A stretch of DNA of 47,818 nt from assembly GCA_018667855.1 (NCBI GenBank), contig JABIRL010000328.1:1-47818 (forward strand), read 5' to 3'. Position 1 is the first letter of the stretch, and each line of letters begins with the position of its first letter. The notes beneath the pieces were generated by a model. That model did not search any database, was not told the origin of the DNA, and saw nothing but the letters and a program-made list of their open reading frames with translations. This DNA is from Rhodospirillaceae bacterium. Lineage in GTDB: Bacteria > Pseudomonadota > Alphaproteobacteria > GCA-2731375. The position numbers were made by a program, and so were the translations under genes. This document shows, in pieces, positions 23,455-33,383 of the stretch.

Positions 23455-25680
23455 CTAACCGAATTTATGGTTCTTCGGGAAGCCTTTCGGGGCCAGGCGG
23501 CCGGCCTGGCTCCGTTTGCCGAGCCACATTTCCAGATCCAGTTCCGTGCGGGTGCGTCCGCCGGCCTGGCGCCAGGTCAGGCCCTCGCTTGGGGTCATGG
23601 TCTTGGCGTCCGCCAGGCCGCCGTCCTTGTATCGTTGCAGGACGACACCGCGGCCGCGGTTCATTTCGGGCAATTCCGTTAGGGGAAAAATCAGCAATTT
23701 GTGGTTTTCGCCAACGACTGCCAGATGATCGCCCTCGACGGTGGCGCAAACAGCGGCCTCCACATCGCCCGAGACGTTCAGCACCTGCCGCCCGCCGCGG
23801 GTTTGGGCGACAATGGATTTCTCCTCCACGATAAAGCCGCGGCCGTCGGATGAGGCAACCAGCAATTTTCGCTCGCTGTCGTGGACCATCAGATCAACGA
23901 CCTCCTGGTCATTGGCTAGATCCAACAACAGACGCACCGGTTCGCCATTGCCCCGCCCGCCCGGCAGCTTGTCGCAGGCCAGGGTGTAGAAGCGGCCATT
24001 GGTGGCGAACAGCACCAGCTTGTCCGTGGTCTGGGCGTGCAGCCAGAACCGACCCTTGTCGCCGTCCATGTAGCGCACATCGTGGCCTTCTTCCACATGG
24101 CCGCGCAGGGCGCGCAGCCAGCCCTTGTCGGAGCAGACGACGGTAATGGGTTCCTTCTCAACCATGGCCTCGATGGGCATCAACTCGCCCGTGGGGGCAT
24201 CGGCGAAGCTGCTGCGGCGGGGCCCCAGGGCCGGATCGTCGCCGAAGGTCTTGCGCATCTCGCGGACTTCATCGGTGATCGCGGCCCAGCGTTTGTCTTC
24301 CGAACCCAGCAGGGTGTTCAGGCTTTTACGCTCCGCCTTCAGGGCCTTGTCCTCGGCCCTGATCTCCATCTCTTCCAGCCGGCGCAAGGCCCGCAGACGC
24401 ATGTTCAGGATCGCCTCTGCCTGGGTCTCGGTCAAATCGAAGGTCTTCATCAGGGTCGGCTTGGGCTCGTCCTCATCGCGGATGATGCGGATCACCTCGT
24501 CCAGGTTCAGATAACAGATCAGATAGGCGCCAAGGACTTCCAGGCGCCGTTCGATCTGGCCCAGGCGATGGTTGGTCCGGCGCACCAGGACCACATGGCG
24601 ATGATCCAGAAAAGCCTGCAGGGCTTCCCGCAGGTTCATCACTTTCGGCGTTTGATCGGCGTCCAGAACGTTCAGGTTCAGGCTGATGCGTACTTCCAGA
24701 TCGCTGAGGCGGAACAGATGCTCCATCAACACCTCGGCCTCCACGCGGCCTGATTTCGGTTCCAGCACCAGACGGATATCCTCGGCCGATTCATCGCGAA
24801 CATCCGCCAGCAGGGGCAGTTTCCGCTGGTGCAGCAATTCGGCGATTTTTTCGATCACCCGGCCCTTGGGCACCTGATAGGGGATCTCCGTCACCACGAT
24901 GTTGTAGGTGCCCCGTTTGCCCTTCTCCACCTCCCACTTGGCGCGCAGACGAAAGCCGCCCCGCCCGGTCCGATAAGCTTCCAGCATCGAGGCGCGATCC
25001 TCGACAATCACGCCGCCCGTGGGAAAATCCGGTCCGGGGATCAGCTGCACCAGCTTGTCCAGGCCGGCATTGGGAAATTTGATCAGATGCAGCAGCCCGG
25101 CGCACAGTTCGCGAATGTTATGCGGCGGGATCGAGGTCGCCATGCCCACTGCGATGCCCGTCGCGCCGTTGGCCAGCAGGTTCGGGAAGGCCGCCGGCAG
25201 TACCATCGGCTCCTTTTCCTCGCCATCGTAAGTTTCCCGGAAGTCCACCGTGTCCAGGTCGATGCCCAGCAACAGGGCCTCGGCCACGGATGTCATGCGG
25301 GCCTCGGTATAGCGCATGGCGGCGGCGTTATCGCCGTCCACGTTGCCGAAATTGCCCTGACCGTCCACCAATGGATAGCGCTGGGCAAATTCCTGCGCCA
25401 GGCGGACCAGGGCGTCATAGATGGCCTGATCGCCGTGGGGGTGAAACTTGCCCATGACATCGCCGACGATGCGGGCGCATTTCTTAAAACCCGTGTCTGG
25501 GTTCAGCTTCAACTGGCGCATGGCGAACAGGATGCGCCGGTGCACCGGTTTCATGCCGTCGCGTACATCGGGCAGGCTGCGGGACATGATGGTGGAGAGA
25601 GCATAGGAGAGGTAGCGTTCGCCCAACGCCTCACCCAACGGGGTATCGCGGATTTCACCGCCTTCGAGAATCTCTGTCAT
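23455..25680 (-). CDS. parC: DNA topoisomerase IV subunit A
   Basis: This 741-residue protein is the breakage-reunion subunit that decatenates daughter chromosomes. It has the start [69 protein letters not shown] with catalytic Y124, and a short C-terminal beta-pinwheel region, fitting ParC rather than GyrA. At the main quinolone-contact position Gln85 replaces the Ser80 of E. coli ParC, and Asp replaces Glu84; I recall this pattern in other alphaproteobacterial ParC proteins. Its ATG overlaps the recO stop (ATGA), so the two are coupled. Confidence 0.95.
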   Translation of the reverse strand: MTEILEGGEIRDTPLGEALGERYLSYALSTIMSRSLPDVRDGMKPVHRRILFAMRQLKLNPDTGFKKCARIVGDVMGKFHPHGDQAIYDALVRLAQEFAQRYPLVDGQGNFGNVDGDNAAAMRYTEARMTSVAEALLLGIDLDTVDFRETYDGEEKEPMVLPAAFPNLLANGATGIAVGMATSIPPHNIRELCAGLLHLIKFPNAGLDKLVQLIPGPDFPTGGVIVEDRASMLEAYRTGRGGFRLRAKWEVEKGKRGTYNIVVTEIPYQVPKGRVIEKIAELLHQRKLPLLADVRDESAEDIRLVLEPKSGRVEAEVLMEHLFRLSDLEVRISLNLNVLDADQTPKVMNLREALQAFLDHRHVVLVRRTNHRLGQIERRLEVLGAYLICYLNLDEVIRIIRDEDEPKPTLMKTFDLTETQAEAILNMRLRALRRLEEMEIRAEDKALKAERKSLNTLLGSEDKRWAAITDEVREMRKTFGDDPALGPRRSSFADAPTGELMPIEAMVEKEPITVVCSDKGWLRALRGHVEEGHDVRYMDGDKGRFWLHAQTTDKLVLFATNGRFYTLACDKLPGGRGNGEPVRLLLDLANDQEVVDLMVHDSERKLLVASSDGRGFIVEEKSIVAQTRGGRQVLNVSGDVEAAVCATVEGDHLAVVGENHKLLIFPLTELPEMNRGRGVVLQRYKDGGLADAKTMTPSEGLTWRQAGGRTRTELDLEMWLGKRSQAGRLAPKGFPKNHKFG

Positions 25681-26432
25681 GTTTGGATTGTATCATCTGC
25701 GGAATTGTCTGTACGGGAAATGCGTTCGACCAGGCGCTCGCGGGGGCCGGGCAGGGGGCGATTGTGGGGGGCGAACACCGCTGTTTCCAGGAAATGCCCG
25801 GTCAGTTTCAGACCATCCAGCACGTCGCCCGGCGCCAGCTCCTCCGGACCATCCGGCAGCAGAAAGGCAGGCAGGGGCAACAGCCGTTCCTTATAGGGCC
25901 CTGCCGCTTCCCGGCTGACGGCGCGCGCGGTACGCGGCGAGACATAGGCCAGATCGTCCGTACGGCCGGTGGCGGCGCACTGGCTCAGATCCAGACCAAA
26001 GCCAAGCTCGGCCAGCAAGCCAAGCTCGAATCGTACATAAACAGCGCCCCAGGCCGGTGAATTCGCCAAGGCATCCAGCAGCGAGGCAAAGGCATCATGG
26101 ATCGATATATGAGGTTCACGCTCGGGCAGCGCCGCTTCGGTCACGGCCGCGGCCGCCGTCAGCCCGGCCAGGCGATCGCCATCCGAAAGCAACGCCGCCG
26201 CATGATCGCGCAATCCTTCCACCGTGTAGGCGCCCAAATGCTCCGCCAGCCGCCCGCGCCAATCCGCCGCCACCCGGTTACCGGGCTGCAACACCCCGCG
26301 CAGCCGCCGCCCCATGCCGCCCCGCACCAGCCCCGCATGGCGGCCATGCTCCCGCGTCAACAGATTGACAATCGCCGCCGCCTCCCCATGGCGCCGTACC
26401 GAAAGCACATATCCTTCGTCCGACCAGTTCAT
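25677..26432 (-). CDS. recO: DNA repair protein RecO
   Basis: This 251-residue protein has the RecO layout: an N-terminal OB-fold with [20 protein letters not shown] and [19 protein letters not shown], then helices with [11 protein letters not shown] and [20 protein letters not shown]. RecO works with RecF and RecR to load RecA on SSB-coated single-stranded DNA. Only one cysteine remains of the zinc module found in some homologues. It precedes parC with a 4-bp overlap and is divergent from the GST gene. Confidence 0.93.
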   Translation of the reverse strand: MNWSDEGYVLSVRRHGEAAAIVNLLTREHGRHAGLVRGGMGRRLRGVLQPGNRVAADWRGRLAEHLGAYTVEGLRDHAAALLSDGDRLAGLTAAAAVTEAALPEREPHISIHDAFASLLDALANSPAWGAVYVRFELGLLAELGFGLDLSQCAATGRTDDLAYVSPRTARAVSREAAGPYKERLLPLPAFLLPDGPEELAPGDVLDGLKLTGHFLETAVFAPHNRPLPGPRERLVERISRTDNSADDTIQT

Positions 26433-26488
26433 AAAAACAATGTAGCAGGAGATTGCCTTGCGGGCGCGACTTGACCAAAATCACCGTC

Positions 26489-27427
26489 ATGACTGAATTA
26501 ATCATGCATCACTATGACTTCTCCAATTATTCCGAGAAGGTGCGCCTGACCCTGGGCTTCAAGGGCCTGGTCTGGCGCTCCGTCATTATCCCGCCGATCG
26601 CGCCAAAACCCCTGCTAACGCCATTAACGGGAGGCTACCGCCGCACGCCGGTGCTGCAAATCGGGGCTGATATCTATTGCGATACCAGCCTTATTCTCCG
26701 CGAGTTGGAACGCCGCTTCCCGACCCCAACCCTGTTCCCCCCCGCGCTGTCGACAATTGCCGATGCCATCACCTATTGGGCTGAAAACCGCCTGTTCCGC
26801 CCCATTTCGCTTTACGTCTCGGGCTCGAACCTGGAGCATCTGCCCGAAGGTCTGCAAGCCGACAGATCGGTCATGCGCGGCCTGCCTCCACCCAGCGCCG
26901 AGGCGATGGCCCGGGCGGTCAGACGGAACGCTCCCTTGGTCCGTGTGCAGTTGCGGCAGGTGGAGGCCATATTTGCCGATGGCCGAACGTGGATCGCCGG
27001 CGATGTCATGACGGCGGCCGATCTGGCGGTTTATCATGCACTTTGGTTCTTCACCGCACGCACGGATTTATTGCAGCCTGAAATCGCACCGTTTGAATGC
27101 ATCAACGAATGGATGGGCCGTATGCGCGCCATCGGTCACGGCGAACCGACACCGCTGAGTGCGACGGAGGCCCTGGATATCGCCGCGGACGCTACCCCCG
27201 AAGCACCGAGGCGATCCCAACGCTTCGATGAAGATGTTGAACTGGGAACCGTTGCGCGGATCCGCGCCGATGACTACGGCCGCGACGCGGTCGAGGGCGA
27301 GCTCATCTTCCTCGACAGCAATGAAATCGTGCTCCGCCGCGACGACCCGCAGTTAGGAGAAGTGGCCGTGCATTTCCCACGCCTGGGCTATGACCTGCGA
27401 CCCATTTCGGGCGCGGCGGCATCATGA
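26489..27427 (+). CDS. Glutathione S-transferase-like protein with C-terminal extension
   Basis: This 312-residue protein starts MTELIMHHYDFSNYSEKVRL, a thioredoxin-like GST N-domain, with RTPVLQIG and CDTSLILRELERRFPTPTLF; a helical GST C-domain runs to about residue 225, with WIAGDVMTAADLAVYHALWF. The final ~85 residues (VARIRADDYGRDAVEGELIF, then LRRDDPQLGEVAVHFPRLGY) are an extra small beta-rich domain not present in ordinary GSTs. The ATG at 26489 is preferred to the frame start at 26453. The substrate is unknown. Confidence 0.85.
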   Translation: MTELIMHHYDFSNYSEKVRLTLGFKGLVWRSVIIPPIAPKPLLTPLTGGYRRTPVLQIGADIYCDTSLILRELERRFPTPTLFPPALSTIADAITYWAENRLFRPISLYVSGSNLEHLPEGLQADRSVMRGLPPPSAEAMARAVRRNAPLVRVQLRQVEAIFADGRTWIAGDVMTAADLAVYHALWFFTARTDLLQPEIAPFECINEWMGRMRAIGHGEPTPLSATEALDIAADATPEAPRRSQRFDEDVELGTVARIRADDYGRDAVEGELIFLDSNEIVLRRDDPQLGEVAVHFPRLGYDLRPISGAAAS

Positions 27428-27465
27428 GCAGACCTGCGCGGCGGGTCTGATTGGCGCGCCGGCGA

Positions 27466-27846
27466 TCACTCAAACAAATACTCCACCTCGCCCCAGGTAT
27501 CGGTGGGGAAAACCCACATCAGGGTCAGAGGTGTGGTGCCGATGTTTTCGATGCCGTGAACATGGTTTTCGGGGATATAGATGATCGAGTTGGGCCTGAC
27601 ATTTTGTTTTTTGCCGTCGATCAGCACTTCGCCCGTCCCCTCGCGGATCCAATAAATTTCCTGCGGGCCGTGGTGATGGGGCGCCAGTACGGTGCCGGGG
27701 GGAAATTGCAGGATGCCCAGGCTGAGGCCGTGGCTGGGGGTGCGGTCGGAGTCGATCAATAATTTCCAGCGCACGCCATCGGTGCGCCCGGGGCGGGTTT
27801 CCCAAGCAACGTCGTCCAGGTGATGGACGTGGGGTTTGTCGGTCAT
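27466..27846 (-). CDS. Single-domain cupin protein
   Basis: This 126-residue protein is a conserved cupin barrel with both motifs: PPGTVLAPHHHGPQEIYWI with EGTGEVLIDG, and IYIPENHVHGIEN. The histidines and glutamate form a metal site. It may be a dioxygenase, isomerase or small-molecule sensor. The start ATG at 27846 is 10 bases after the bpt stop, so the two are likely co-transcribed. An upstream frame extension to 28074 overlaps bpt and is not real. Confidence 0.88.
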   Translation of the reverse strand: MTDKPHVHHLDDVAWETRPGRTDGVRWKLLIDSDRTPSHGLSLGILQFPPGTVLAPHHHGPQEIYWIREGTGEVLIDGKKQNVRPNSIIYIPENHVHGIENIGTTPLTLMWVFPTDTWGEVEYLFE

Positions 27847-27856
27847 GGTTGATCGG

Positions 27857-28576
27857 TTACAGCCGTTCCCAGCCGTTGGGGCCGTGGGCTTCGAGGGGGC
27901 GAAAGCGGGCCTTGTAGGCCATCTTGCGGCTCTCCTCGATCCAATAGCCCAGATAGACGTGGGGCACGCCGCGGCGTTTGGCTTCCTCGATATGCCACAG
28001 GATGATGTACTTGCCGGGGCTGTCGCCGGCCATCTCGGGGTCGAAAAAGCTGTAGACCAGGGACAGGCCGTCATCCAGGGGATCGGTCAGGCAGACGCCG
28101 TATAATTCGTCGTCCTCGGTGCGGAATTCGATCAATTCCGAGGGCACGGGCGTATCCTGCACCATGGCCAGATAATCGTCGAAGTTCATGCCCGCCATGC
28201 CGCCGTCGCCGTGGCGGGAGCGCACATAGCTGTGGAACAGCGCAAAATGCTCGCCGCGCCCCTTGGCCGGCATCACGGTGGCGGTAATTCCCGCGTTGCG
28301 CCGGGCGATCCGTTGCAGGCTGCGGGTTGGCGTGAATTCGTCCACCGGCACGCGCACGGCGCGACAGGCCTGGCATTCGGGGCAATTGGGTTTATAGGCG
28401 ACGCCCTGGCTGCGGCGGAAGCCGGCGCGGGAGAGTTGGTTGTGCAAATCCAACGGTTCACCGGCCGAGGCCAGATCCGTGAATACCATCTGCTCCACCC
28501 GGTCCGGCAAATAGGGGCAGGCCGAGGACCGGGAGAGAAAAAAGTAGGTCAGCGATTGTGGCGAAAATGGTTTCAT
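27857..28576 (-). CDS. bpt: Aspartate/glutamate leucyltransferase (Ate/Bpt family)
   Basis: This 239-residue enzyme transfers leucine from leucyl-tRNA to N-terminal Asp or Glu, marking proteins for ClpS/ClpAP in the N-end rule. It shows CPYLPDRVEQMVFTDL, the cysteine cluster NCPECQACRAVRVPV (C65, C68, C71, with C20), and the acyl-transferase core LSLVYSFFDPEMAGDSPGKY followed by YLGYWIEESRKMAYKARFRP. Length and motifs are typical. It is encoded between an SLC13-type transporter and a cupin gene. Confidence 0.94.
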   Translation of the reverse strand: MKPFSPQSLTYFFLSRSSACPYLPDRVEQMVFTDLASAGEPLDLHNQLSRAGFRRSQGVAYKPNCPECQACRAVRVPVDEFTPTRSLQRIARRNAGITATVMPAKGRGEHFALFHSYVRSRHGDGGMAGMNFDDYLAMVQDTPVPSELIEFRTEDDELYGVCLTDPLDDGLSLVYSFFDPEMAGDSPGKYIILWHIEEAKRRGVPHVYLGYWIEESRKMAYKARFRPLEAHGPNGWERL

Positions 28577-28601
28577 GGGAGCTGAATTACGTCAAATTTC
28601 T

Positions 28602-30431
28602 TTACAATCCGTAATACCACGGCGCGAAAAGGGAAAAAGCAAGCCAAATCAGCACGATCAACGGTGTGCCGCCACGCAGATAATCGCTGAATTTATAGTG
28701 TCCGGGGCCCATGACCAACAGATTTGTCTGATACCCCATGGGGGTGGCGAAGGAACAGTTGGCGGCGAAAATTACCGCATGTATGAACACCATGGGGTCT
28801 ACGTTCAGGGCCAGGGCGGTATTGATGGCGATCGGCGTGAACAGCACCGCCGTGGCGCTGTTGGACAGCAAATTGGTCATGATCGCAACCAGGGCGAACA
28901 TCGCCGACAGCACCAGGGCGGGTCCCATCTCGGACAAGGCGCCGACCATGTGCTGCGCCAGATAGCTCGCACCCCCCGTGGCCTGCAGGGCGCTGCCCAT
29001 GGCCAGGGCGGCGGCGACCAGGAAAGCGACCTGCCGGTCCACCGCGCGGGCGGCCTGTCGCACATTCAGGCAGCCCAGGGTGACCATGCCCAGGGCGCCG
29101 ACCAGGGCTGCGATGGCGATGGGCACGACGCCGGTGGCGGCCAGCGCCACCACGCCGGTAAAAATGCCCAGGGCCCGCTTGGCGTGATGGCGGGCCGGCA
29201 GTTCCATGGTCGACCATTCGATCAACAGCACTTCCCGGCTGAAACGCAGGTCGGTCACCCTCTCGCGCGGTCCCAGGACCAGCAGGACATCGCCTGCCTC
29301 CAGGCGGATATCCTCCATGCGGCCGCGCATCATCCGCGAACGCCGCTGCACGCCCAGGATGATGCAGCCGGTATGATAGTGGAAACCGACCAGGCGCAAA
29401 TTGCGTCCGATGACCCGGCTGGCCGGCGTCACCATGGCCTCGGCCAGCATGCTGTTGCCAGGTGTGCCCTCTTCCGCCTCGCCCTCCGTCTGTTCAACCA
29501 ATTCCGGCGTGCGGGCCAGCGCTTCGGTCAGTATGGCCCTGGTCGCGGCGACGACCACCGTGTCGCCGGCGCGCAGCAGGACATCCTCGAACGGCGGCAA
29601 ATGGCTTTCCTCGCCGCGCTGGATCAGGCGGACAGTCATGCCTTTCAAATGCGGGATCATCCCGGCGACGGCGGATTGACCGACCAGGGGGCTGCCCGGC
29701 CGTACCTCGATCTGGGCAATGAACTGCTTGCCCTCGCCGGCGATTTGGCTGGCCATGGACTCCCGTTCCGGCAACAGGCGCGGCAGGATCCAGATCACAT
29801 AGGCCATACCGATCAAGGCCAAAAGCACGCCGGGTCCGGCGAAGTCAAAGAAGCCGATGGCCGGTTGCTCCATGCCCGCCACCGCGCCGGCCACCAGCAA
29901 GTTGGTGGAGGAGCCGATCAGGGTCACCATGCCGCCCAGAATGGCGGCAAAGCTCAAGGGCATCATCAGCCGCGAGGGGCCTTTATTCAGGCGCTCGGCG
30001 ATGGTCGCCATGACGGGGATGAAAATCACCACGATGGGTGTGTTGTTGATAAAGGCGCTCAGGGTCGCGATCGCGACAAGTGTCACGGTCAAGGCCAGGG
30101 CGGGACTACGCTGAAAGCGCCGGGTCATGATGCGGATCGCTTCGTCCAGGGCGCCGGTACGGATCAGACCCTGCCCGACCACCATCAAGGCCAGAACCGC
30201 GACCAGGGCGGGATCGGCGAAACCAGCCAGTAGCGTTCTGGCATCCAGCAGGATGATCGCGCCTTCTTCCGGTATCTCCAGCGGCGCGAAATGAAACAAC
30301 ACCAACAGTGCCGCCAACAGCGCCAGGGATGTCTGTTCAAGGGGAAATCGTTCGGTGGCATAGAGTATGATCGCGCCGACGATCAGCGCGAAGGTCGCCC
30401 ACATTTGCCAACTGGGTTCCGGGACCATCAT
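28602..30431 (-). CDS. SLC13/DASS-type transporter with two RCK-C domains
   Basis: This 609-residue inner-membrane protein has two halves of hydrophobic helices, around LSAFINNTPIVVIFIPVM and TNLLSNSATAVLFTPIA, each holding the NTxxV/NSATAV motif of divalent anion:Na+ symporters. Between them are two TrkA-C/RCK-C domains (IEVRPGSPLVGQSAVAGM and VIGRNLRLVGFHYHTGCIIL). This layout is common for sulfate, citrate or dicarboxylate-like carriers. The start is one of two adjacent ATGs (30431, 30428); an upstream frame start at 30527 is unlikely. It is divergent from threonine ammonia-lyase. Confidence 0.88.
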   Translation of the reverse strand: MMVPEPSWQMWATFALIVGAIILYATERFPLEQTSLALLAALLVLFHFAPLEIPEEGAIILLDARTLLAGFADPALVAVLALMVVGQGLIRTGALDEAIRIMTRRFQRSPALALTVTLVAIATLSAFINNTPIVVIFIPVMATIAERLNKGPSRLMMPLSFAAILGGMVTLIGSSTNLLVAGAVAGMEQPAIGFFDFAGPGVLLALIGMAYVIWILPRLLPERESMASQIAGEGKQFIAQIEVRPGSPLVGQSAVAGMIPHLKGMTVRLIQRGEESHLPPFEDVLLRAGDTVVVAATRAILTEALARTPELVEQTEGEAEEGTPGNSMLAEAMVTPASRVIGRNLRLVGFHYHTGCIILGVQRRSRMMRGRMEDIRLEAGDVLLVLGPRERVTDLRFSREVLLIEWSTMELPARHHAKRALGIFTGVVALAATGVVPIAIAALVGALGMVTLGCLNVRQAARAVDRQVAFLVAAALAMGSALQATGGASYLAQHMVGALSEMGPALVLSAMFALVAIMTNLLSNSATAVLFTPIAINTALALNVDPMVFIHAVIFAANCSFATPMGYQTNLLVMGPGHYKFSDYLRGGTPLIVLIWLAFSLFAPWYYGL

Positions 30432-30497
30432 GAGGCTATCATGGCGGGCAATGGGGCAAATGTCCAAATCACTGTCGATGCGAAAAGGGAGAGCCGG

Positions 30498-31724
30498 ATG
30501 CAACAGGTCAGCTTTGAAGATATTCAAAAGGCCCAGGCGCAGATGGCCGGGATCGTGGTGCGGACGCCGTGCGCCAGATCCCAGACGCTGTCGCGGATAA
30601 CCGGGGCGGACGTCTATCTGAAGTTCGAAAATCTGCAGTTTACAGGCTCTTTCAAGGATCGCGGCGCGCTGATCAAATTACTGCAGTTGGATGCGGAGCA
30701 ACGGAGCCGCGGCGTCATCGCCAATTCCGCCGGCAATCATGCCCAAGGCGTGGCCTACCATGCCCAGCGCCTTGGCATCGCGGCAACCATCGTCATGCCC
30801 ATCGGCACGCCGAACGTGAAGGTCCGCCAGACCCGTGACCTTGGCGCCGAGATCGTGCTGGCCGGTGATAGCGTGGACGAGGCCGCCGTTCATGCGCGGC
30901 AAATTCGTGAAGATCGGGATCTGAGCTATATCCACCCCTATGATGACGCCGCGATCATCGCCGGTCAGGGCACGATCGCGGTCGAGATGCTGGAGGCCGC
31001 GCCCGGGATCGATACCCTGGTGATCCCCATTGGTGGCGGCGGTCTGATCGCCGGTAACGCCATCGCCGCCCGCGCCATAAAGCCGGAAATCGAAATCGTC
31101 GGCGTTGAAAGTCAGCTCTATCCCTCCGCCTATCAGGCTCGTCACGGTCTAACCAACGATTGCGGCGGCCAGACCATTGCCGAAGGTATCGCCGTGGCCC
31201 AGCCGGGCAAGCAGAACCTGTCTGTCATCGATGCCTTGGTCAGCGATATCCTGCTGCTCCCGGAAGAGGATATAGAGCGCGCCATCGATCTGCTGATCAC
31301 GGTGGAGAAAACCGTGACCGAAGGTGCCGGCGCGGCCGGTCTGGCGGCCTTGCTGGCCTATCCGGAACGTTTCCGGGGCCGTGTCGTGGGCTTGATCCTG
31401 TGCGGTGGCAATATCGACACCCGGATGCTGTCGTCAATCCTGATGCGCGGCTTGATCCGGGAGGGCAAGATCACCCGTATGCGGGTGGAAATCGACGACC
31501 GCCCCGGCACCTTGGCCAAGGTGGCGCAATTGGTGGGCGATGCGGGCGGCAATATTCTGGAAGTTCAGCATCAGCGCAACTTTCCCGGCGTGCCGGCGAA
31601 GATGGCGGAACTGGACCTGGTGCTGGAAACCAGGGATCGGGACCATATCGCGGAAATCACCGCCGCCCTCGGTGGGGCCGGCTACAAAGTGCGGGAATTG
31701 ATTGATACGCCGGACGCCGGGTAG
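30498..31724 (+). CDS. ilvA: Threonine ammonia-lyase with C-terminal ACT domain
   Basis: This 408-residue PLP enzyme deaminates threonine to 2-oxobutanoate. K53 in LQFTGSFKDRGA is the PLP lysine; NSAGNHAQGVAYHA and PIGGGGLIAG bind the phosphate and substrate. An ACT domain runs from about residue 330 (MRVEIDDRPGTLAKVAQLVG, then NILEVQHQRNF). This short, single-ACT form differs from the long IlvA with two ACT-like domains and can be biosynthetic or catabolic. The ATG at 30498 has AAAAGGGAGAG upstream. Confidence 0.93.
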   Translation: MQQVSFEDIQKAQAQMAGIVVRTPCARSQTLSRITGADVYLKFENLQFTGSFKDRGALIKLLQLDAEQRSRGVIANSAGNHAQGVAYHAQRLGIAATIVMPIGTPNVKVRQTRDLGAEIVLAGDSVDEAAVHARQIREDRDLSYIHPYDDAAIIAGQGTIAVEMLEAAPGIDTLVIPIGGGGLIAGNAIAARAIKPEIEIVGVESQLYPSAYQARHGLTNDCGGQTIAEGIAVAQPGKQNLSVIDALVSDILLLPEEDIERAIDLLITVEKTVTEGAGAAGLAALLAYPERFRGRVVGLILCGGNIDTRMLSSILMRGLIREGKITRMRVEIDDRPGTLAKVAQLVGDAGGNILEVQHQRNFPGVPAKMAELDLVLETRDRDHIAEITAALGGAGYKVRELIDTPDAG

Positions 31725-31734
31725 GGAGCAACAC

Positions 31735-32220
31735 TCAGCCGACGGCGCCGTAACGGCCGCGATAGTACAGCAGGGGATCGCCGTCCGGATCATGGCGCAA
31801 TTCGTGCACCCGGCCGATCAGGATCACGTGATCACCGCCGTCATGCACCGCTTCGGTCTGGCAATCGAACATGGCCAGGGTATCCGGGACCAGGGGATTG
31901 CCCAGGGCTGACGGGCTGCTTTCCAAGGTTTTGAAGAAATTGGCGCCATCGGCGGCAAAGCCGTTGGAGATAGCCTCCTGACCGTGGCGCAGGATGTTGA
32001 CCGAAAATCTGCCCGAAGCCAGAAAATGATCAAAATTGGTGGCTTCCCGGCCCAGGCAGAACAATACCAAGGGTGGATCCAGTGAAACTGAATTGAAGGA
32101 ATTCACCGTGACGCCCACGGCCTGGCCATCTTCCGTGGTGGTGGAAATTACCGTGACGGCGGAGGCAAAACAGCCCATGGCATCACGAAAAGCCCGCGGG
32201 TCAATACTGTCCATACTCAT
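31735..32220 (-). CDS. Flavin reductase family protein
   Basis: This 161-residue protein matches flavin reductase-like, FMN-binding domains: FRDAMGCFASAVTVIST, VGVTVNSFNSVSLDPPLVLFCL, FSVNILRHGQEAISNGFA and a final VGRVHELRHDPDG-type strand (IGRVHELRHDPDGDPLLYYR). It supplies reduced FMN to a partner monooxygenase. The ATG at 32220 (MSMDSIDPRAF) is preferred; other ATGs are at 32241 and 32214. It is convergent with the threonine ammonia-lyase gene, 10 bases away, and no monooxygenase lies adjacent. Confidence 0.9.
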   Translation of the reverse strand: MSMDSIDPRAFRDAMGCFASAVTVISTTTEDGQAVGVTVNSFNSVSLDPPLVLFCLGREATNFDHFLASGRFSVNILRHGQEAISNGFAADGANFFKTLESSPSALGNPLVPDTLAMFDCQTEAVHDGGDHVILIGRVHELRHDPDGDPLLYYRGRYGAVG

Positions 32221-32496
32221 GTTAATCGTGCGTCTCCCCATCACGAAATTGCTGCTCCTCATCGGCCCATTTACCGATCCCCAACTCGGTTTCCAGATAG
32301 CAGCAAGTGGAATTTAGAGCATAGTTGGGGCAAAAGGCACGAGAAATTGTCACGAACCGCAGTTTCATGGGCGAAATTGCGACCCGTAACTAACGCTATC
32401 TTAACCTTATCTCGCCAGCATCCAATCTTATGGGAACGGTCGCCTGGATCGCTGCCAAAACTGCCCGTGCATGGGCGCAAGATTGATAGGCGAGAT

Positions 32497-33354
32497 ATGT
32501 TTTTTATCATTGGAGTGGTTGTCGTGTTCGGCTCCGTCGCGGGCGGCTACGCCCCCCATGGCGATCTGCGTGTGCTATGGCAGCCGTTGGAATATTTGAT
32601 CATCCTGGGCGCTGCCCTGGGTGGTTTTATCATTTCCAATCCCAAGGATGTGACCTTGGCCACGGGTAAACATCTTGCCCGATTGCTCAAGGCCGCCCCC
32701 TACAGCAAGCAGGATTACGTGGATCTGCTCTGCCTGCAGTTTTCGTTGTTCAAGCTGGCGAAAAGTAAAGGCGCCCTGGCCCTGGAAGCGCATATCGAAA
32801 ACCCCGAGGAAAGCTCGATCTTCGCCAATTACCCCAACTTCGTGAAAAACCATGATGGCATCGGTTTTCTGTGCGACACCCTGCGTCTGATCACCATGGG
32901 CACGGAAAATCCCCATGAGCTGGAAGCCATGATGGACGAGGATATCGAATCCCGAAAGCATGAAGCCCACTCCGTGGCCCATGCCGTAACCCAACTTGGC
33001 GAGGGTTTACCCGCCTTTGGTATCGTCGCGGCGGTGCTGGGTGTGATTGTCACCATGGGCAGCATTTCCGAGCCGCCCGAAGTCCTGGGCGCACTAATTG
33101 GTGGCGCCCTGGTCGGCACGTTTTTTGGCATTCTGGCGGCCTATGGCGTCGTCGGTCCCATGGGCGCCTATCTGACCTCCTATTGCGATGCTGAGTTCAA
33201 ATACCTTGAATGTATGCGCTCCGGCATTTTGGCCCATGTGCAAGGTTATGCCCCGGCGATTTCCGTGGAATTCGCCCGCAAGACCTTGTCGGGACATGAC
33301 CGGCCCAGCTTCATCGAACTGGAGGACGCCACATCCGAATTGGCGCCCGCCTAG
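32497..33354 (+). CDS. motA: Flagellar motor stator protein MotA
   Basis: This 285-residue membrane protein begins MFFIIGVVVVFGSVAGGYAP and has four hydrophobic helices: residues 1-17, LEYLIILGAALGGFII, LPAFGIVAAVLGVIVTMG and LVGTFFGILAAYGVVGPMG, with a large cytoplasmic loop. MotA with MotB conducts ions and turns the flagellum. The ATG at 32497 follows AGGCGAG; an upstream frame to 32347 is not supported. The 276-bp region before it, divergent from the flavin reductase, shows no clear promoter to me. Confidence 0.94.
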   Translation: MFFIIGVVVVFGSVAGGYAPHGDLRVLWQPLEYLIILGAALGGFIISNPKDVTLATGKHLARLLKAAPYSKQDYVDLLCLQFSLFKLAKSKGALALEAHIENPEESSIFANYPNFVKNHDGIGFLCDTLRLITMGTENPHELEAMMDEDIESRKHEAHSVAHAVTQLGEGLPAFGIVAAVLGVIVTMGSISEPPEVLGALIGGALVGTFFGILAAYGVVGPMGAYLTSYCDAEFKYLECMRSGILAHVQGYAPAISVEFARKTLSGHDRPSFIELEDATSELAPA

Positions 33355-33383
33355 CTCGTCGCGGACACGTTAGGTCATAAATC

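Noticed and set aside
28575..30233. 552-codon plus-strand open frame
   Set aside because: It is antisense to the SLC13-type transporter and its translation is Gln/His/Gly-rich without family features, a typical GC-rich shadow frame.
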